This document shows, in pieces, positions 15,343 to 24,752 of a DNA stretch of 64,000 bases (position 1 is its first letter; every line of letters starts with the position of its first letter). The notes below the pieces were generated by a model, which saw nothing but the letters and a program-made list of their open reading frames with translations, was not told the DNA's origin and searched no databases. This DNA is from JAWPMT01 sp965229785 (GTDB lineage Bacteria; Bacteroidota; Bacteroidia; Cytophagales; Cyclobacteriaceae), in assembly GCA_965229785.1 (NCBI GenBank), contig CBDDJS010000001.1, positions 6,758,001-6,822,000 on the forward strand. Reading direction: 5' to 3'. The position numbers and the translations under genes were made by a program.

Positions 15343-16746
15343 TTAGCGTTCGTTTTTTCGATACTGCTCTATGATTCGGAATAAAGCAGTCTGCGTTTGA
15401 GGGTTTTGAAAGAAGTCAAATAGTAATGTATGGCCTTCAAAGTCAAGGATCAGCGCAATTTCCAATTTGCTGAACGCCTCCTTGTATCGATTGGCGGAAA
15501 CAAGATACACGACACTTCGATAGAGCAATTCCGTATTGTCAGGAAGTTCATTCAATCCACCTTCTACTACCGCATAGGCGTTTTCATAGTCTCCCTGATC
15601 GTAATAAAGCTCAGACCAGTCTAACCAGGTTTGTGCATCTGATGGATCGAGTTCACTTGCTTCGATATAGGCATCAACTGCAGAAACAATGTTGCCGGTA
15701 CTGTTTTCAGCATAGGCCAGCGATTTCCAGTAAAGCGCATTCTCGGGCTCGAGTTTTGTGGCTTTTGTAAGGAAATGCACCGACTCATAAAATTTCTTTT
15801 GAATGGAAAGCACTACACCCAGGCCGAACCATGCTTCATGATACAATTGATCGAGTTTTACGGCCTTCTGGTAATATTTGACCGCAAGGTCATAGGTTTC
15901 CATTTTTTCATAGCAAGCTCCAATATGACAGAATATCTCTGCACTGGAACCTTCTATTTCCTGAGTACGGTTATAAGCATTCAAAGCTTCTCTAAACCGT
16001 CCGGCATTCATGAAGGCATTTCCCAGGTTGAAATGTGCGCTGCTGAAACCATCCTCTATTGCTATAGCAAATTCATAGGCTTCTATGGCTTTTTCGATCT
16101 CACCGATCTTGTTGAAGACAATGCCCAAATTGTACCACGCAAATTCCGAATAGGGATCCCGGTCGATGAATTCCTGATAGTACTTTATGCTGTGTTCTAA
16201 TTCGCCGTTCAAATCCAGGCAGTACGCTAATTCATACAATACTCCCTCATTGGTCAGGTTGTGTTCAAGTGCTTCTTTATAGCTTTCTATCGCCTTGCCA
16301 TAATCCTGCAGCCCCTGATAGCTTAAACCAATGTTATACAGGACTTCATCTTTTTCCTCGGCAGAGATCAGGGCAATTCTGAATTTTTCAATCGCTTGTT
16401 CGTATTCAGACATCAACGCCAGGATCGTACCTAATTGTAGCAATAGGTCCGGATCATTGGGCTGAAAGATGAGAGCCCCTTCCAGGATTTCAATGGCTTG
16501 CTTTGGTTCATTCAACTTGATCAATACATCGGCCCTTTCCGCTACCAGATCCGTGCTGTAAGGGTATTGTTCCAATGCGATCTTCGTTGCTTTGGCAGCC
16601 ATCTTCAATTTATCGTGCTCCTGATAATATGCTATGATCTCCAGGAAAGCATCTTCATTGAAATAGTAGCTCTGTTTGTTTTTAAGGAGTGCTTCAAATT
16701 TTTTGATTAACTCCCTCTGTTCCTTTTTTTTATAGTCTTCCTGCAT
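15343..16746 (-). CDS. Tetratricopeptide repeat protein
   Basis: A 467-residue soluble protein built almost wholly of TPR units: at least ten 34-residue repeats are recognisable from about residue 30 to 450, with typical W/LxxLG-Y-A/G-x-A patterns (for example LLLQLGTILALM, VLYNIGLSYQGL, AWYNLGIVF, AHFNLGNAF, AWFGLGVVL). There is no signal peptide, so it should be a cytosolic scaffold. It lies between comA and the polysaccharide export operon on the same strand, 95 bases downstream of the phosphatase stop. Which of these processes it serves, if any, cannot be told. Confidence 0.9.
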   Translation of the reverse strand: MQEDYKKKEQRELIKKFEALLKNKQSYYFNEDAFLEIIAYYQEHDKLKMAAKATKIALEQYPYSTDLVAERADVLIKLNEPKQAIEILEGALIFQPNDPDLLLQLGTILALMSEYEQAIEKFRIALISAEEKDEVLYNIGLSYQGLQDYGKAIESYKEALEHNLTNEGVLYELAYCLDLNGELEHSIKYYQEFIDRDPYSEFAWYNLGIVFNKIGEIEKAIEAYEFAIAIEDGFSSAHFNLGNAFMNAGRFREALNAYNRTQEIEGSSAEIFCHIGACYEKMETYDLAVKYYQKAVKLDQLYHEAWFGLGVVLSIQKKFYESVHFLTKATKLEPENALYWKSLAYAENSTGNIVSAVDAYIEASELDPSDAQTWLDWSELYYDQGDYENAYAVVEGGLNELPDNTELLYRSVVYLVSANRYKEAFSKLEIALILDFEGHTLLFDFFQNPQTQTALFRIIEQYRKNER

Positions 16747-16769
16747 GGAAAATTTTTGGGAATACGTTA

Positions 16770-16777
16770 CAAACGTT
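16770..16777 (-). promoter_or_regulatory. Possible -7 element for the TPR gene
   Basis: AACGTTTG on the minus strand is one mismatch from TAnnTTTG and would place the transcription start about 17 bases before the ATG. No -33 TTG stands at the proper distance. Confidence 0.25.
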
Positions 16778-16841
16778 TAATGGAATTTACTGTTTTTTTA
16801 ATGATTCCGCTTGTTGATAACCGTTAATTTTATCCACACCA

Positions 16842-17558
16842 TTACGCCAGTGAATAGTTTAGCAATGGCGTTTTCATGGCCTTTTTATAGTGTTTAGTGG
16901 TCATTCCAGCGGTTAAACCGGGCAATTGTCTGGGTGCATGTAAATCTGATCCCAGAAAGTTAACGATATTCATGTCAATGAAGTTTCTTGCCAGTTTTTG
17001 AGGACCTTTCCCGTATATGCCGGCCAGTGATCCAGTTGTTACCTGCATCAGTAATCCTTGCTCATTCCATTCCCGGGCCAAATGAGGATCCTCGAACAAA
17101 TACTGGTACCTTTCAGGATGAGCTAACACCGGACGATAGCCGGCGGTTCTCAATTCGAAGATGGTTTCTTCAAAAATGGGTGGCTTCTCCAAAAATGCCG
17201 TTTCTACCAATACGTATTGTTTACCAAAAGCATTAAGAGGCTGTCCGGATTTGATTTTATCCAGGAAATGGGCATCAATGAAGTATTCCCCGGCAATCAA
17301 TAACTTGAAATCAAGTGCCCTGGTATTGATCTCCTGTACCATTTCTGCACCTAGAGCCAGCACTTCGCTCTCTTTGTTAGGATAGACTTCTTCGTAGAAA
17401 TGGGGCGTAGTTACGCATCCCTTGTATCCCAGTGCCATAAGTCCCCTGATGGCCTCAATACCTTCCTCGACAGACTTTACACCATCATCGATCCCTGGCA
17501 ACAAATGCGAATGGATATCAATCGGTAAGGACTGATCAGGTTTTCTTTGGAAAAACAT
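16842..17558 (-). CDS. CpsB/YwqE-type PHP-fold tyrosine-protein phosphatase
   Basis: A 238-residue metal-dependent phosphatase of the PHP superfamily. Metal ligands appear in order: DIHSHLLPG with His16 and His18, the following GIDDG, TTPHFYEEV, GEYFIDAHFL, VLAHPERY and GSDLHAP. In capsule systems these enzymes remove phosphate from the tyrosine tail of the Wzc-type kinase. That fits its place here: the ATG shares one base with the stop of the Wzc gene (TGATG), so the two are translationally coupled. It is the last gene of the export operon. Confidence 0.9.
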   Translation of the reverse strand: MFFQRKPDQSLPIDIHSHLLPGIDDGVKSVEEGIEAIRGLMALGYKGCVTTPHFYEEVYPNKESEVLALGAEMVQEINTRALDFKLLIAGEYFIDAHFLDKIKSGQPLNAFGKQYVLVETAFLEKPPIFEETIFELRTAGYRPVLAHPERYQYLFEDPHLAREWNEQGLLMQVTTGSLAGIYGKGPQKLARNFIDMNIVNFLGSDLHAPRQLPGLTAGMTTKHYKKAMKTPLLNYSLA

Positions 17559-19960
17559 CAGAATAAAGAACTAAAGATGGAAGCGAGTTTGCCTTTTGGC
17601 TTGCCACCTTCCTCGTAATACCCATAACCGTAACCGCCATAGCCGTAGCTGCCATAGCCATAACCATAGCCATAACCGTTCATGCCGTTTTTGACGCCAT
17701 TGAAGATTACGGTCATTTGGGAGAATTTATTCACCCGGACCAAATCAGTAATGGTCTTCGTGAAGGCCCTTCTGGAATATTGAGATTTCACCACGTAAAA
17801 CTGAAGGTCTGTTTTACGCATGACAAGAATAGCGTCGGTTACCAATCCTACCGGAGGCGTATCGAAAATGATAAAATCGAACTTGTCTTTCAGTAACTGG
17901 AGGAATTCATCAAATTTCTCACTAAGCACCAGTTCCGAAGGATTCGGAGGGGTTGGGCCTGCTGGTATATAGAATAAGTTGTCGACTTCCGTTTCTTCAA
18001 TACAATCTTCAAATGGATTTTTCCCGATCAGATAAGTACTTGCACCATATGACTTGGATTCGTGCTCAAAGGCCATATGGACCTTGGGCTTACGCAGGTC
18101 AAGGTCGACAATGCAGACTTTCTTGTTCGTAGAAGCAATGATGGCGCCAAGGTTCACAGCCACAAAAGTCTTCCCTTCACCACTGATCGTAGAGGTAATG
18201 GTCACCGTTTTGGCCTGTCTGTCCACATTTAGGAAATCCATGTTGGTCCGAATAGTTCGGAGCGATTCACTGAGCGCAGACTTTGAACTTTTGTTCACGA
18301 TCAGTTTGGTTAGCGGAAGTTTTTCTTTCGTATAGAATGGAACTGATCCGAGAATGGGTACGGGGATCAGTTTTTCAAGCTCTTTGGCACTGGTGATGTG
18401 ATTGTTGAGCAGGTACCTTACAACGACAAACAAAACAGAGAATAAGATGGAGAGAACGAATCCGGCGCCCAGAATAATTATTTTCTGAGGTTTGATCGGG
18501 ATCGAAGGGATCGCAGCAGGACTTAGCAATGTGCCATTGGTCACTGTTCCGGCTTTTGTCAATTCCAGCTCCATTTTGCTTTGCCTCAGACTTTGCATAA
18601 AGGATTCCTGCATCGAGTAGAGGCTCCTGTTTTTGTTGTACTCTCTGCCCATAGAGGGGAGTTGCGAAAAACTATCTTCCAGTCTGCGTCTTTTTGACCT
18701 GAGTTCCAGATAGGCATCATCCAATCTCTTTTTGAACTGATCCAGGGATTCCAGCAAGGTCTTGCGCTGAAGCGTAATCCGTCGGTCTATTTGCTCTATT
18801 ACGTATGTATTTTCGTTGTAGGAGGCCAGTTTCTCCGAACGACTGGTGACCTCATGTTGATAGGTTTCTACCGAAGATTTTAAGAAATCAGGGAATTGAT
18901 TGAGCGTGAAAGCATCTATTTTCAGGCTTTCGTCACTGATCAGGCTACTGATCAGTTGATCCAGGATCTCCTTCCTGTATTCTATGTTCACTTGCTGCGA
19001 GTCGAGCAGGCTGATCTCTTTTAGGGTACGTGCCAGATCTCCTTCAAGGCTCAGGGTTTTGTTTTCGATGATGATGTCTTCAAAGTAATCTTCAAATTCC
19101 TTGATGCGCTCTTCCGTATCTTCTATCTGTTCGTCCAGAAAAGCGATTTTTTGATCGATCGTTTTGTTTTTTTCTTCCTTGGTGTACTCCAGGTAGAGGG
19201 TGTCAATTGCGGTCAGAAAGTCCCGTGCTTTAACCCGGTTGAAATCTTTAAGATTGATTCGGATTGTTTGTGCGGAGAAGTTTTCAGGTTGTACCGTACT
19301 GTTTGATTGAAAATATCGGATCAGTGCATCGTCACTGTTGATGATGAAGAAATAGGTGCCGCCTATCAGGCTGGCATCAAAGAAGGATGATTTTTCGACC
19401 AGAAGGTTGAGGTTTTCTGTTACGATATCCTGTCCAAATCTTCCTTTGATAGTGTTCCCACCGTTGAGGGAATGTTTGATCTCAAATTCCTGTTCGCTGA
19501 TGAGCGTGATGTCCAGGGGCCGATCGTAAAACTTGGGATTTTTGACTTTGTGAGAAACAATGAATGGTGAATTCCGATAGCGCTCATCTGTCAGGTATCG
19601 ACCGTAGAAGTGATAGGAGACGTCATAATCGATTGCTTGTACCACTTTCCTTAAGAAGAGCTTGGATCTTAAAATTTCGATTTCACCTGAGATGCCAGAT
19701 AGATCTTGTTGTAAAGGTCCATTGTTTACAAGACCCAATGTATTCGCTTCACTTTCGAAATCCAGCTTGATCAGCGAGGAGGATTCATACACGGGTTTCG
19801 TGTAGCGGACAATTAAATAAGCACCTGTGACGCTAAGCGTGACGAACAGAATAATCCAGATAATGCTTTTCTTCAAAGTAAAAAGCAACTTCCCCAGATC
19901 GAAAGAGTCGACCGGGTTTGTGCCTTCAGCTTGAGTCAATATGGGGTTATTGGGTTCCAA
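17558..19960 (-). CDS. wzc: Wzc-type polysaccharide co-polymerase with BY-kinase domain
   Basis: Controls chain length and export of a surface polysaccharide. The 800-residue protein has an N-terminal Wzz-like region between a membrane segment at about 32-52 and one at about 493-513, with long coiled coils between. A cytoplasmic tyrosine autokinase follows: Walker A STISGEGKT (Lys597), a Walker A' with VDLDLRKP and Walker B with FIIFDTPP. The tail (about 764-785) is an unusual run of Gly-Tyr repeats, which should hold the autophosphorylation sites. It is coupled to the phosphatase gene downstream and stands 9 bases after wza. Confidence 0.93.
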   Translation of the reverse strand: MEPNNPILTQAEGTNPVDSFDLGKLLFTLKKSIIWIILFVTLSVTGAYLIVRYTKPVYESSSLIKLDFESEANTLGLVNNGPLQQDLSGISGEIEILRSKLFLRKVVQAIDYDVSYHFYGRYLTDERYRNSPFIVSHKVKNPKFYDRPLDITLISEQEFEIKHSLNGGNTIKGRFGQDIVTENLNLLVEKSSFFDASLIGGTYFFIINSDDALIRYFQSNSTVQPENFSAQTIRINLKDFNRVKARDFLTAIDTLYLEYTKEEKNKTIDQKIAFLDEQIEDTEERIKEFEDYFEDIIIENKTLSLEGDLARTLKEISLLDSQQVNIEYRKEILDQLISSLISDESLKIDAFTLNQFPDFLKSSVETYQHEVTSRSEKLASYNENTYVIEQIDRRITLQRKTLLESLDQFKKRLDDAYLELRSKRRRLEDSFSQLPSMGREYNKNRSLYSMQESFMQSLRQSKMELELTKAGTVTNGTLLSPAAIPSIPIKPQKIIILGAGFVLSILFSVLFVVVRYLLNNHITSAKELEKLIPVPILGSVPFYTKEKLPLTKLIVNKSSKSALSESLRTIRTNMDFLNVDRQAKTVTITSTISGEGKTFVAVNLGAIIASTNKKVCIVDLDLRKPKVHMAFEHESKSYGASTYLIGKNPFEDCIEETEVDNLFYIPAGPTPPNPSELVLSEKFDEFLQLLKDKFDFIIFDTPPVGLVTDAILVMRKTDLQFYVVKSQYSRRAFTKTITDLVRVNKFSQMTVIFNGVKNGMNGYGYGYGYGSYGYGGYGYGYYEEGGKPKGKLASIFSSLF

Positions 19961-19969
19961 CTTATGCGA

Positions 19970-20737
19970 CTACAGGTTATTGATCAATACAACGAATGCG
20001 ATAATACTGGTCGTTGCGGACAACACTGGGGTAATATCACGCAAAGCTTCGAAGAATGGTCTTCTCCATGGCTCAACGTAAATGATATCACCAGGTTCTA
20101 TGGGTACAATGGATTGCGACATGCCTTCCACCGTATTTAAATTTACCTCAAAGACCGTGGGGTTTGACAGGGGCCCTCTGATGACCCGAACGTTTTGGGC
20201 CTTTGCACCAAATTGCAGGCCGCCTGAGAGTGCCAGCACTTCCACCAGGGTCATGTTCTGATTTAATAAGGGAATTACCTGACCACCATTGGCACCGAGT
20301 AAGACCACTCGTTTATTGCCAAAGGCTAATTTCACAAAGACATCTTTATAAAATTGATTGTAAAGTCCTTCCAGTACGGTTTCTGCTTCATCAATGGTCA
20401 ATCCTTCCAAATTCACTTTGCCGATCATCGGTAAATCAACTAGACCATCAATTTGGACCAGGTATTCGAAGTTGATCAGGTTTTGGTTATTGATACCTAT
20501 TCCCTGTTGAAGTTCAAAGTCAGGATCGATGATACGTTCTCCATCGTTTGTAAACACATCAATGGTAAGTAAATCGTCTACCTGAATGACATAATTACGT
20601 TCGGCCATGTCAACAGATTTTTGAAGGGCACTGGCACCTTCATCCAATCTGAACATGATATCCTGCTTGTAGATGTTACAAGAACTCAGAAATAACAATA
20701 AACACAGGAAAGAATGTGGCGGGATTTTGCTGTTCAT
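19970..20737 (-). CDS. wza: Wza-type polysaccharide export lipoprotein
   Basis: Outer-membrane export channel subunit. A lipoprotein signal ends at Cys20 (FLSSC). The polysaccharide export domain (about 48-140, YVIQVDDLLTIDVF) and an SLBB domain (about 148-215, VVLLGANGGQVIPL) are in the usual order. The C-terminus (about 234-252) is hydrophobic, consistent with the outer-membrane helix of Wza. Its length, 255 residues, is normal for Bacteroidota members. It is preceded by a glycosyltransferase and followed by wzc within 9 bases. Confidence 0.9.
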   Translation of the reverse strand: MNSKIPPHSFLCLLLFLSSCNIYKQDIMFRLDEGASALQKSVDMAERNYVIQVDDLLTIDVFTNDGERIIDPDFELQQGIGINNQNLINFEYLVQIDGLVDLPMIGKVNLEGLTIDEAETVLEGLYNQFYKDVFVKLAFGNKRVVLLGANGGQVIPLLNQNMTLVEVLALSGGLQFGAKAQNVRVIRGPLSNPTVFEVNLNTVEGMSQSIVPIEPGDIIYVEPWRRPFFEALRDITPVLSATTSIIAFVVLINNL

Positions 20738-20785
20738 CGACGCATTTAAATCCTTGTAAAATTAAAAGTAAAGTTCCAATTCAAC

Positions 20786-20803
20786 TAAATACGCTCGTAT
20801 TTA
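20786..20803. promoter_or_regulatory. Perfect palindrome at the glycosyltransferase stop, upstream of wza
   Basis: Arms TAAATACG and CGTATTTA are separated by 2 bases. It overlaps the stop codon of the glycosyltransferase gene and sits about 50 bases before the wza start. The short loop and lack of a T-run argue against a terminator; a protein-binding site is possible. Confidence 0.35.
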
Positions 20804-21913
20804 ATCAATTGAAGTAACGGAGGAAATGACATTCTGGTAAGCATTGATCACCTTTTTTTCGTCATAATTACTCTCTATGTAGGCGCGACTGTTCCGCGCT
20901 AACGTCAATTTTTCCGAATCGTCTGACGCCAGATACTTCCGGATGGCTTTCGCGAGTTGCTGGCCAGACTTCACTTCGCATAGATAACCATTGTAACCGT
21001 CAGATACCACATGCCTGCAGCCAGGAACATCCGTAGCGATAAGGGTACGGCTCATGGCCCCCGCTTCAATAAGGGTACGGGGTGCCCCTTCCCGATAGGA
21101 AGGCAGAATAACCACATCGGCTTCCAGAATGGCTGATTTTATGTCATCCGTAGTGCCCATGTAGTCAATGACTCCCTGTTCCTGCCATTGATCCAGGTCT
21201 TCCTTTTTTACCGATCGTTTGTCCTGAACATCCCATTTTCCTAACATCCTGAACTGCGACTCAGGAACGGATTGCTTGATGATCTTCGCGGCTTCCGCAA
21301 ATTCGTAAGCCCCCTTTTCAACCATCAGTCTGCCAATCATAAGGAATACAGGTTTGCTGTCAGGTGTTTTGGGAGGGGCTGAAAATAAATCCAGGTCTAT
21401 GCCCGAACCATTGAGTAGTCCTACTTTTCTTTCAGGGATTGGAACCTTGCTCAAAAAAAGATCACGATCTTCCGGGTTTTGAAAAAACACATAAGCAGCC
21501 CTTCTCACCGAAATATGGTAGAGAAAGATCGCAATTTTCGAGACCAGATTGTTCCATACAAACGTGGTGCCTAATCCGCTGACATTACAAATGACCGGGA
21601 TTCGTATCAGACGACCAGCCATGGCACCATAAACATTGGGTTTGATCGTATAGGTTAAAAGAACGTCTATGTCCTCTTGTTTGAGGATTCGAGTGAAACG
21701 CCATAACAAGCGCAGATCGCTGAAGGGATTGACCCCACTACCACTCATAGGCAGGTCCCGAAAGCGGCAACCCATCGCTTCCAGTTTCACTACATATTCG
21801 TCGTGGGGAGCTATGGCCACCACGTCATGCCCTTCGCTGATCAGGTGTCGAATGATCCCACTCCTGAAATTATAGATGTTCCAGGCAGTATTGATGGCAA
21901 TTCCGATGGTCAT
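20801..21913 (-). CDS. Glycosyltransferase family 4 (GT-B fold)
   Basis: Probably adds a sugar to the lipid-linked repeat unit of the exported polysaccharide. The N-terminal half has the acceptor-domain pattern MTIGIAINTAWN and EGHDVVAIAPHDEY; the C-terminal half has the nucleotide-sugar domain with GSGIDLDLF, a FLMIGRLMVEKG strand and the E-x7-E motif region PSYREGAPRTLIEAGA. The 370-residue length is typical of GT4 enzymes. It heads the leftward operon with wza, wzc and the phosphatase. Donor and acceptor cannot be told. No flippase or polymerase gene lies within the window. Confidence 0.88.
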   Translation of the reverse strand: MTIGIAINTAWNIYNFRSGIIRHLISEGHDVVAIAPHDEYVVKLEAMGCRFRDLPMSGSGVNPFSDLRLLWRFTRILKQEDIDVLLTYTIKPNVYGAMAGRLIRIPVICNVSGLGTTFVWNNLVSKIAIFLYHISVRRAAYVFFQNPEDRDLFLSKVPIPERKVGLLNGSGIDLDLFSAPPKTPDSKPVFLMIGRLMVEKGAYEFAEAAKIIKQSVPESQFRMLGKWDVQDKRSVKKEDLDQWQEQGVIDYMGTTDDIKSAILEADVVILPSYREGAPRTLIEAGAMSRTLIATDVPGCRHVVSDGYNGYLCEVKSGQQLAKAIRKYLASDDSEKLTLARNSRAYIESNYDEKKVINAYQNVISSVTSID

Positions 21914-22028
21914 ATGGAAGGTTGTTTTAGCATGCCGAATGTAGAAAACATAGGATTATTAAAAAATTGGAGGAAACATCGCAATTTTGCAGACTGGGCT
22001 GAAAAACATGCCATTTGCCATGGGAAAG

Positions 22029-23165
22029 ATGATCGACACGAAAATAGAAAATGATACTGGTATTTTGGTAACCGTGGCTCCAAAGCAGGAATCAGATCTG
22101 AAAATCACGGAGTTTCTGGATGAGCTGGAGTTTCTGGCCCAGACGCTGAATATTGATACTAAAAAACGATTTGCGCAAAAGCTCCAGTATCCTGATACCC
22201 GAACCTTTGTAGGGAAAGGAAAACTTCAGGAGATCAAAGAGTATGTCACGGTTGAAAAGATCGATGTGATCATTTTCGATGACGACTTGTCTCCTTCGCA
22301 GCTCAGAAATCTGGAAAAGGAGCTGAAAGTGAAGATCTACGATCGGAGTTTGCTGATCCTGGACATTTTTCTGAAAAGAGCTAAAACCTCACAAGCCAAG
22401 ACTCAGGTAGAACTGGCCCGATTTCAATACCTACTGCCCAGGCTTACCCGCATGTGGACCCACCTTGAGCGACAAAGAGGAGGGACTGGTACCCGTGGTG
22501 GTGCCGGAGAGAAGGAGATCGAAACGGATCGTCGGATCATTCGTGACAGGATTACTTTATTGCGAAAGCAACTGGACAAAGTGGAAAAGCAGGCTGAGAC
22601 TCGCAGGAAATCCAGAAGTAATATCGTTCGGGTAGCCCTTGTGGGGTATACCAATGCCGGGAAATCCAGTTTGATGCGCTCCTTGAGTAAGGAGCAGGTT
22701 TACGCCAAGGACGAACTTTTTGCCACGGTGGATTCCACAGTGAGAAAGGTTGTGATCAATCAAGTGCCCTTTTTACTTTCGGATACCGTAGGATTTATCC
22801 GAAAACTTCCTCACAACCTCATTGAATCGTTTAAAAGTACACTGGCTGAAGTACAGGAAGCTGATCTATTGTTGCATGTCGTCGATGTGAGTAATCCCGC
22901 GTACGAAGATCATATTCGCGTAGTGGAAGAAACCTTAGATGAGATTGGCGCCTCCGACATTCGAACCATCAAGGTGTTTAATAAAGTGGATATGTTGCCT
23001 GACGAAGAAGCCATTGGTAAGGTGAATGGACATAGCAATCCCTCTATTTTCACATCCGTAAAAACCAAATACCACCTGGATGAATTGCGAAAGCTGATCT
23101 TTAGCGAAGTGTCCAAAGCGCATTTCAAGATCTATCCGAATTATGTCCTGCCACAAGAATATTAG
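22029..23165 (+). CDS. hflX: Ribosome-associated GTPase HflX
   Basis: Splits stalled or hibernating ribosomes under stress. The N-terminal HflX domain carries TRTFVGKGKLQEI and the glycine-rich GGTGTRGGAGE; the G domain has Walker A GYTNAGKS (Lys212), DTVGFIRKLP, and NKVD. The open frame reaches back to 21987, but the conserved region begins just after MIDTKIEND, so I chose ATG 22029; ATG at 22008 or 22020 is also possible. The gene is divergent from the polysaccharide operon. A weak -7-like CAATTTTG at 21982-21989 would exclude the 21987 start. Confidence 0.93.
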   Translation: MIDTKIENDTGILVTVAPKQESDLKITEFLDELEFLAQTLNIDTKKRFAQKLQYPDTRTFVGKGKLQEIKEYVTVEKIDVIIFDDDLSPSQLRNLEKELKVKIYDRSLLILDIFLKRAKTSQAKTQVELARFQYLLPRLTRMWTHLERQRGGTGTRGGAGEKEIETDRRIIRDRITLLRKQLDKVEKQAETRRKSRSNIVRVALVGYTNAGKSSLMRSLSKEQVYAKDELFATVDSTVRKVVINQVPFLLSDTVGFIRKLPHNLIESFKSTLAEVQEADLLLHVVDVSNPAYEDHIRVVEETLDEIGASDIRTIKVFNKVDMLPDEEAIGKVNGHSNPSIFTSVKTKYHLDELRKLIFSEVSKAHFKIYPNYVLPQEY

Positions 23166-23207
23166 GCTCGTTACCTCATTATACAGTGAGATACTCGAAA
23201 TGAGCAC

Positions 23208-23483
23208 TTAAAATAACCAGGAGACAAAGAGGTAGACCAAATAAATGATCATGAGTGTTTTCCAGATCGTATGCAGCGAGTAGTCGCCATTTCTATCAAA
23301 TGTTTTTATGATCAAAAAGGAAATCAGCCAGGAAACTGCCACTACAACTATGGTTCCAATGATTGCTGAAAACAGAGGGAGTTTCAGAAACTCGACAATG
23401 AAGATCACAATGGCAATGATCAGGACCTGACTTTCGTTGGATTGAATCCGAAATAGATTATTAAGGCGGTTGAGTAGTGACAT
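23208..23483 (-). CDS. Small membrane protein of unknown function
   Basis: A 91-residue protein I do not recognise. Three hydrophobic stretches (about 20-38, 38-60 and 74-91) suggest two or three membrane helices, with the charged stretch KTFDRNGDY between them. The start at 23483 gives a soluble N-terminus of about 18 residues. It converges with hflX across 42 bases and has no partner on its strand, so its context gives no hint of function. Confidence 0.5.
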   Translation of the reverse strand: MSLLNRLNNLFRIQSNESQVLIIAIVIFIVEFLKLPLFSAIIGTIVVVAVSWLISFLIIKTFDRNGDYSLHTIWKTLMIIYLVYLFVSWLF

Positions 23484-23642
23484 ATTACTTTTAAGGTTTG
23501 AATTGAAAGGTAAATGTTTTAGAAGAATTCAAGTAATTCATCAAAAGGCATCATTCATATTCTAATAAATTGCTGAAGGTAAATTACCCGGAATGGATTA
23601 GTTAATCCACTTCTGTTTTTTGACAATCAACTATAAAAAATT

Positions 23643-24392
23643 ATGAAAGGTATCATCGCTATCATTATATGTTCTTTAATAACTCAAATGGCTTTCAGTC
23701 AGAGAATGTTAGAAAGAAATGAGCTGTACGTAGGCGGATCGATTGGAATGAATCGGACTACCCTGGAAGGACCACTTATTGACAATCATCTGGTATTTGC
23801 CGGAAGAACCAGAGGCGAACTTATTCCCCGAAGAGGGTTTTCTGCATTCATTTATGCAAAATATATTCCTGTTCGATTTGTTTACTTAAAAACTGGGTTT
23901 GGATACTTTCAAAAGGGAGGAGAGACAAACAGCAACCTTATCAGAGATGTAATTGCGCCGGTAAATTATTTTACGGTTCCCCTTCTCCTGGGGCTTAGTC
24001 CACTCTCCGGTCATAAATTTCGCATCGCTTTTGAGACGGGTATTTCCTTTAACTTTTTTGATACCTGCAATGAGGAAGGTTGCCTCGATGTAGAACGTAC
24101 CTACAGGAGCCCTTATAATCCAGAGACAGATCCGGATATTTTTAAGGTTCGCAATCCGGCTCACTGGATGGTGGGTGTCACGACTGAATTTGAATTCAAT
24201 TCGAATTTCGTGGTGTTTGTAAATTATATGGCTTTCAAAGACCTGGATTTCTTTTATGGTATCGAAGAAGGTGAACAAACGGTATTTAATGATGGCATTC
24301 CCAGTGTAATCGATGCGGAAGAGTTTTCCGCGACACACAAAGGCAATTCGATAAGTATGGGTGTGTTCGTCAGTTTGTCAAGATTCAAATGA
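23643..24392 (+). CDS. Outer-membrane beta-barrel protein (PorT-like fold)
   Basis: Residues 1-19 are a signal peptide ending AFSQ. The remainder alternates short amphipathic strands rich in aromatic residues with polar turns (ELYVGGSIGMN, FVYLKTGFGYFQKGG, FVVFVNYMAFKDLDFFYG, SISMGVFVSLSRFK), as in 8- to 10-stranded barrels of the OmpA/PorT type common in Bacteroidota. The last residue is Lys and not the usual aromatic, but the final strand FVSLSRF is close. Two Cys (CNEEGC) may form a disulfide in a surface loop. The gene stands alone, and its ligand is unknown. Confidence 0.65.
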   Translation: MKGIIAIIICSLITQMAFSQRMLERNELYVGGSIGMNRTTLEGPLIDNHLVFAGRTRGELIPRRGFSAFIYAKYIPVRFVYLKTGFGYFQKGGETNSNLIRDVIAPVNYFTVPLLLGLSPLSGHKFRIAFETGISFNFFDTCNEEGCLDVERTYRSPYNPETDPDIFKVRNPAHWMVGVTTEFEFNSNFVVFVNYMAFKDLDFFYGIEEGEQTVFNDGIPSVIDAEEFSATHKGNSISMGVFVSLSRFK

Positions 24393-24471
24393 GGATACAA
24401 TTGAAATGCCAACCTTAGCGTTGGGGGGTGAAAGGAAAGGGGCTTTTGGGTAAATTCTATAAGAAGAAATG

Positions 24472-24543
24472 TGGCCTCACCAGGACTCGAACCTGGATCT
24501 AAAGTTTAGGAAACTTCTATTCTATCCCTTGAACTATGAGGCC
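24472..24543 (-). tRNA. tRNA-Arg (anticodon CCT)
   Basis: The minus strand folds into a 72-nt cloverleaf: acceptor GGCCTCA/TGAGGCC with discriminator A, anticodon stem GAAGT/ACTTT around loop TTCCTAA (anticodon CCT, reads AGG), variable loop AGATC, and T-stem CCAGG/CCTGG with loop TTCGAGT. CCA is not encoded. A clean promoter lies upstream. Confidence 0.96.
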
Positions 24544-24596
24544 AATTCTGCTTGCTGGAGGTGACTCCCACACCCAGAATCCATATTAGAGGCCGG

Positions 24597-24626
24597 CAAA
24601 GGTAGAAAAATAGGGCCTTCAATCAA
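24597..24626 (-). promoter_or_regulatory. Bacteroidota-type promoter for tRNA-Arg
   Basis: On the minus strand TTG (24624-24626), 19 bases, then TACCTTTG (24597-24604), an exact TAnnTTTG match. The implied leader before the tRNA 5' end is about 45 bases. Confidence 0.75.
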
Positions 24627-24736
24627 TCTATTCCATCTATTTTGTTCGTGAGTAGTGGGCCAACTTGTCGAATCATCTCGAACATGACTTTAGCGTTATA
24701 GCTTTCCGGAGTATCTGCGTTTAAGGATTTTGGAGC
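24623..24736 (-). pseudogene. Possible remnant of a coding region's C-terminus
   Basis: A 37-codon open stretch without a start codon at its beginning, bounded by in-frame stops, reads like real coding sequence (for example NADTPESYNAK, then MFEMIRQ). The pattern recalls the last TPR-like helix of many Bacteroidota proteins. It lies just behind the metalloprotease stop on the same strand, and its end overlaps the tRNA-Arg promoter. It could be the stump of a deleted gene or chance. Confidence 0.2.
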
Positions 24737-24752
24737 TCAACTAAAAATCAAC

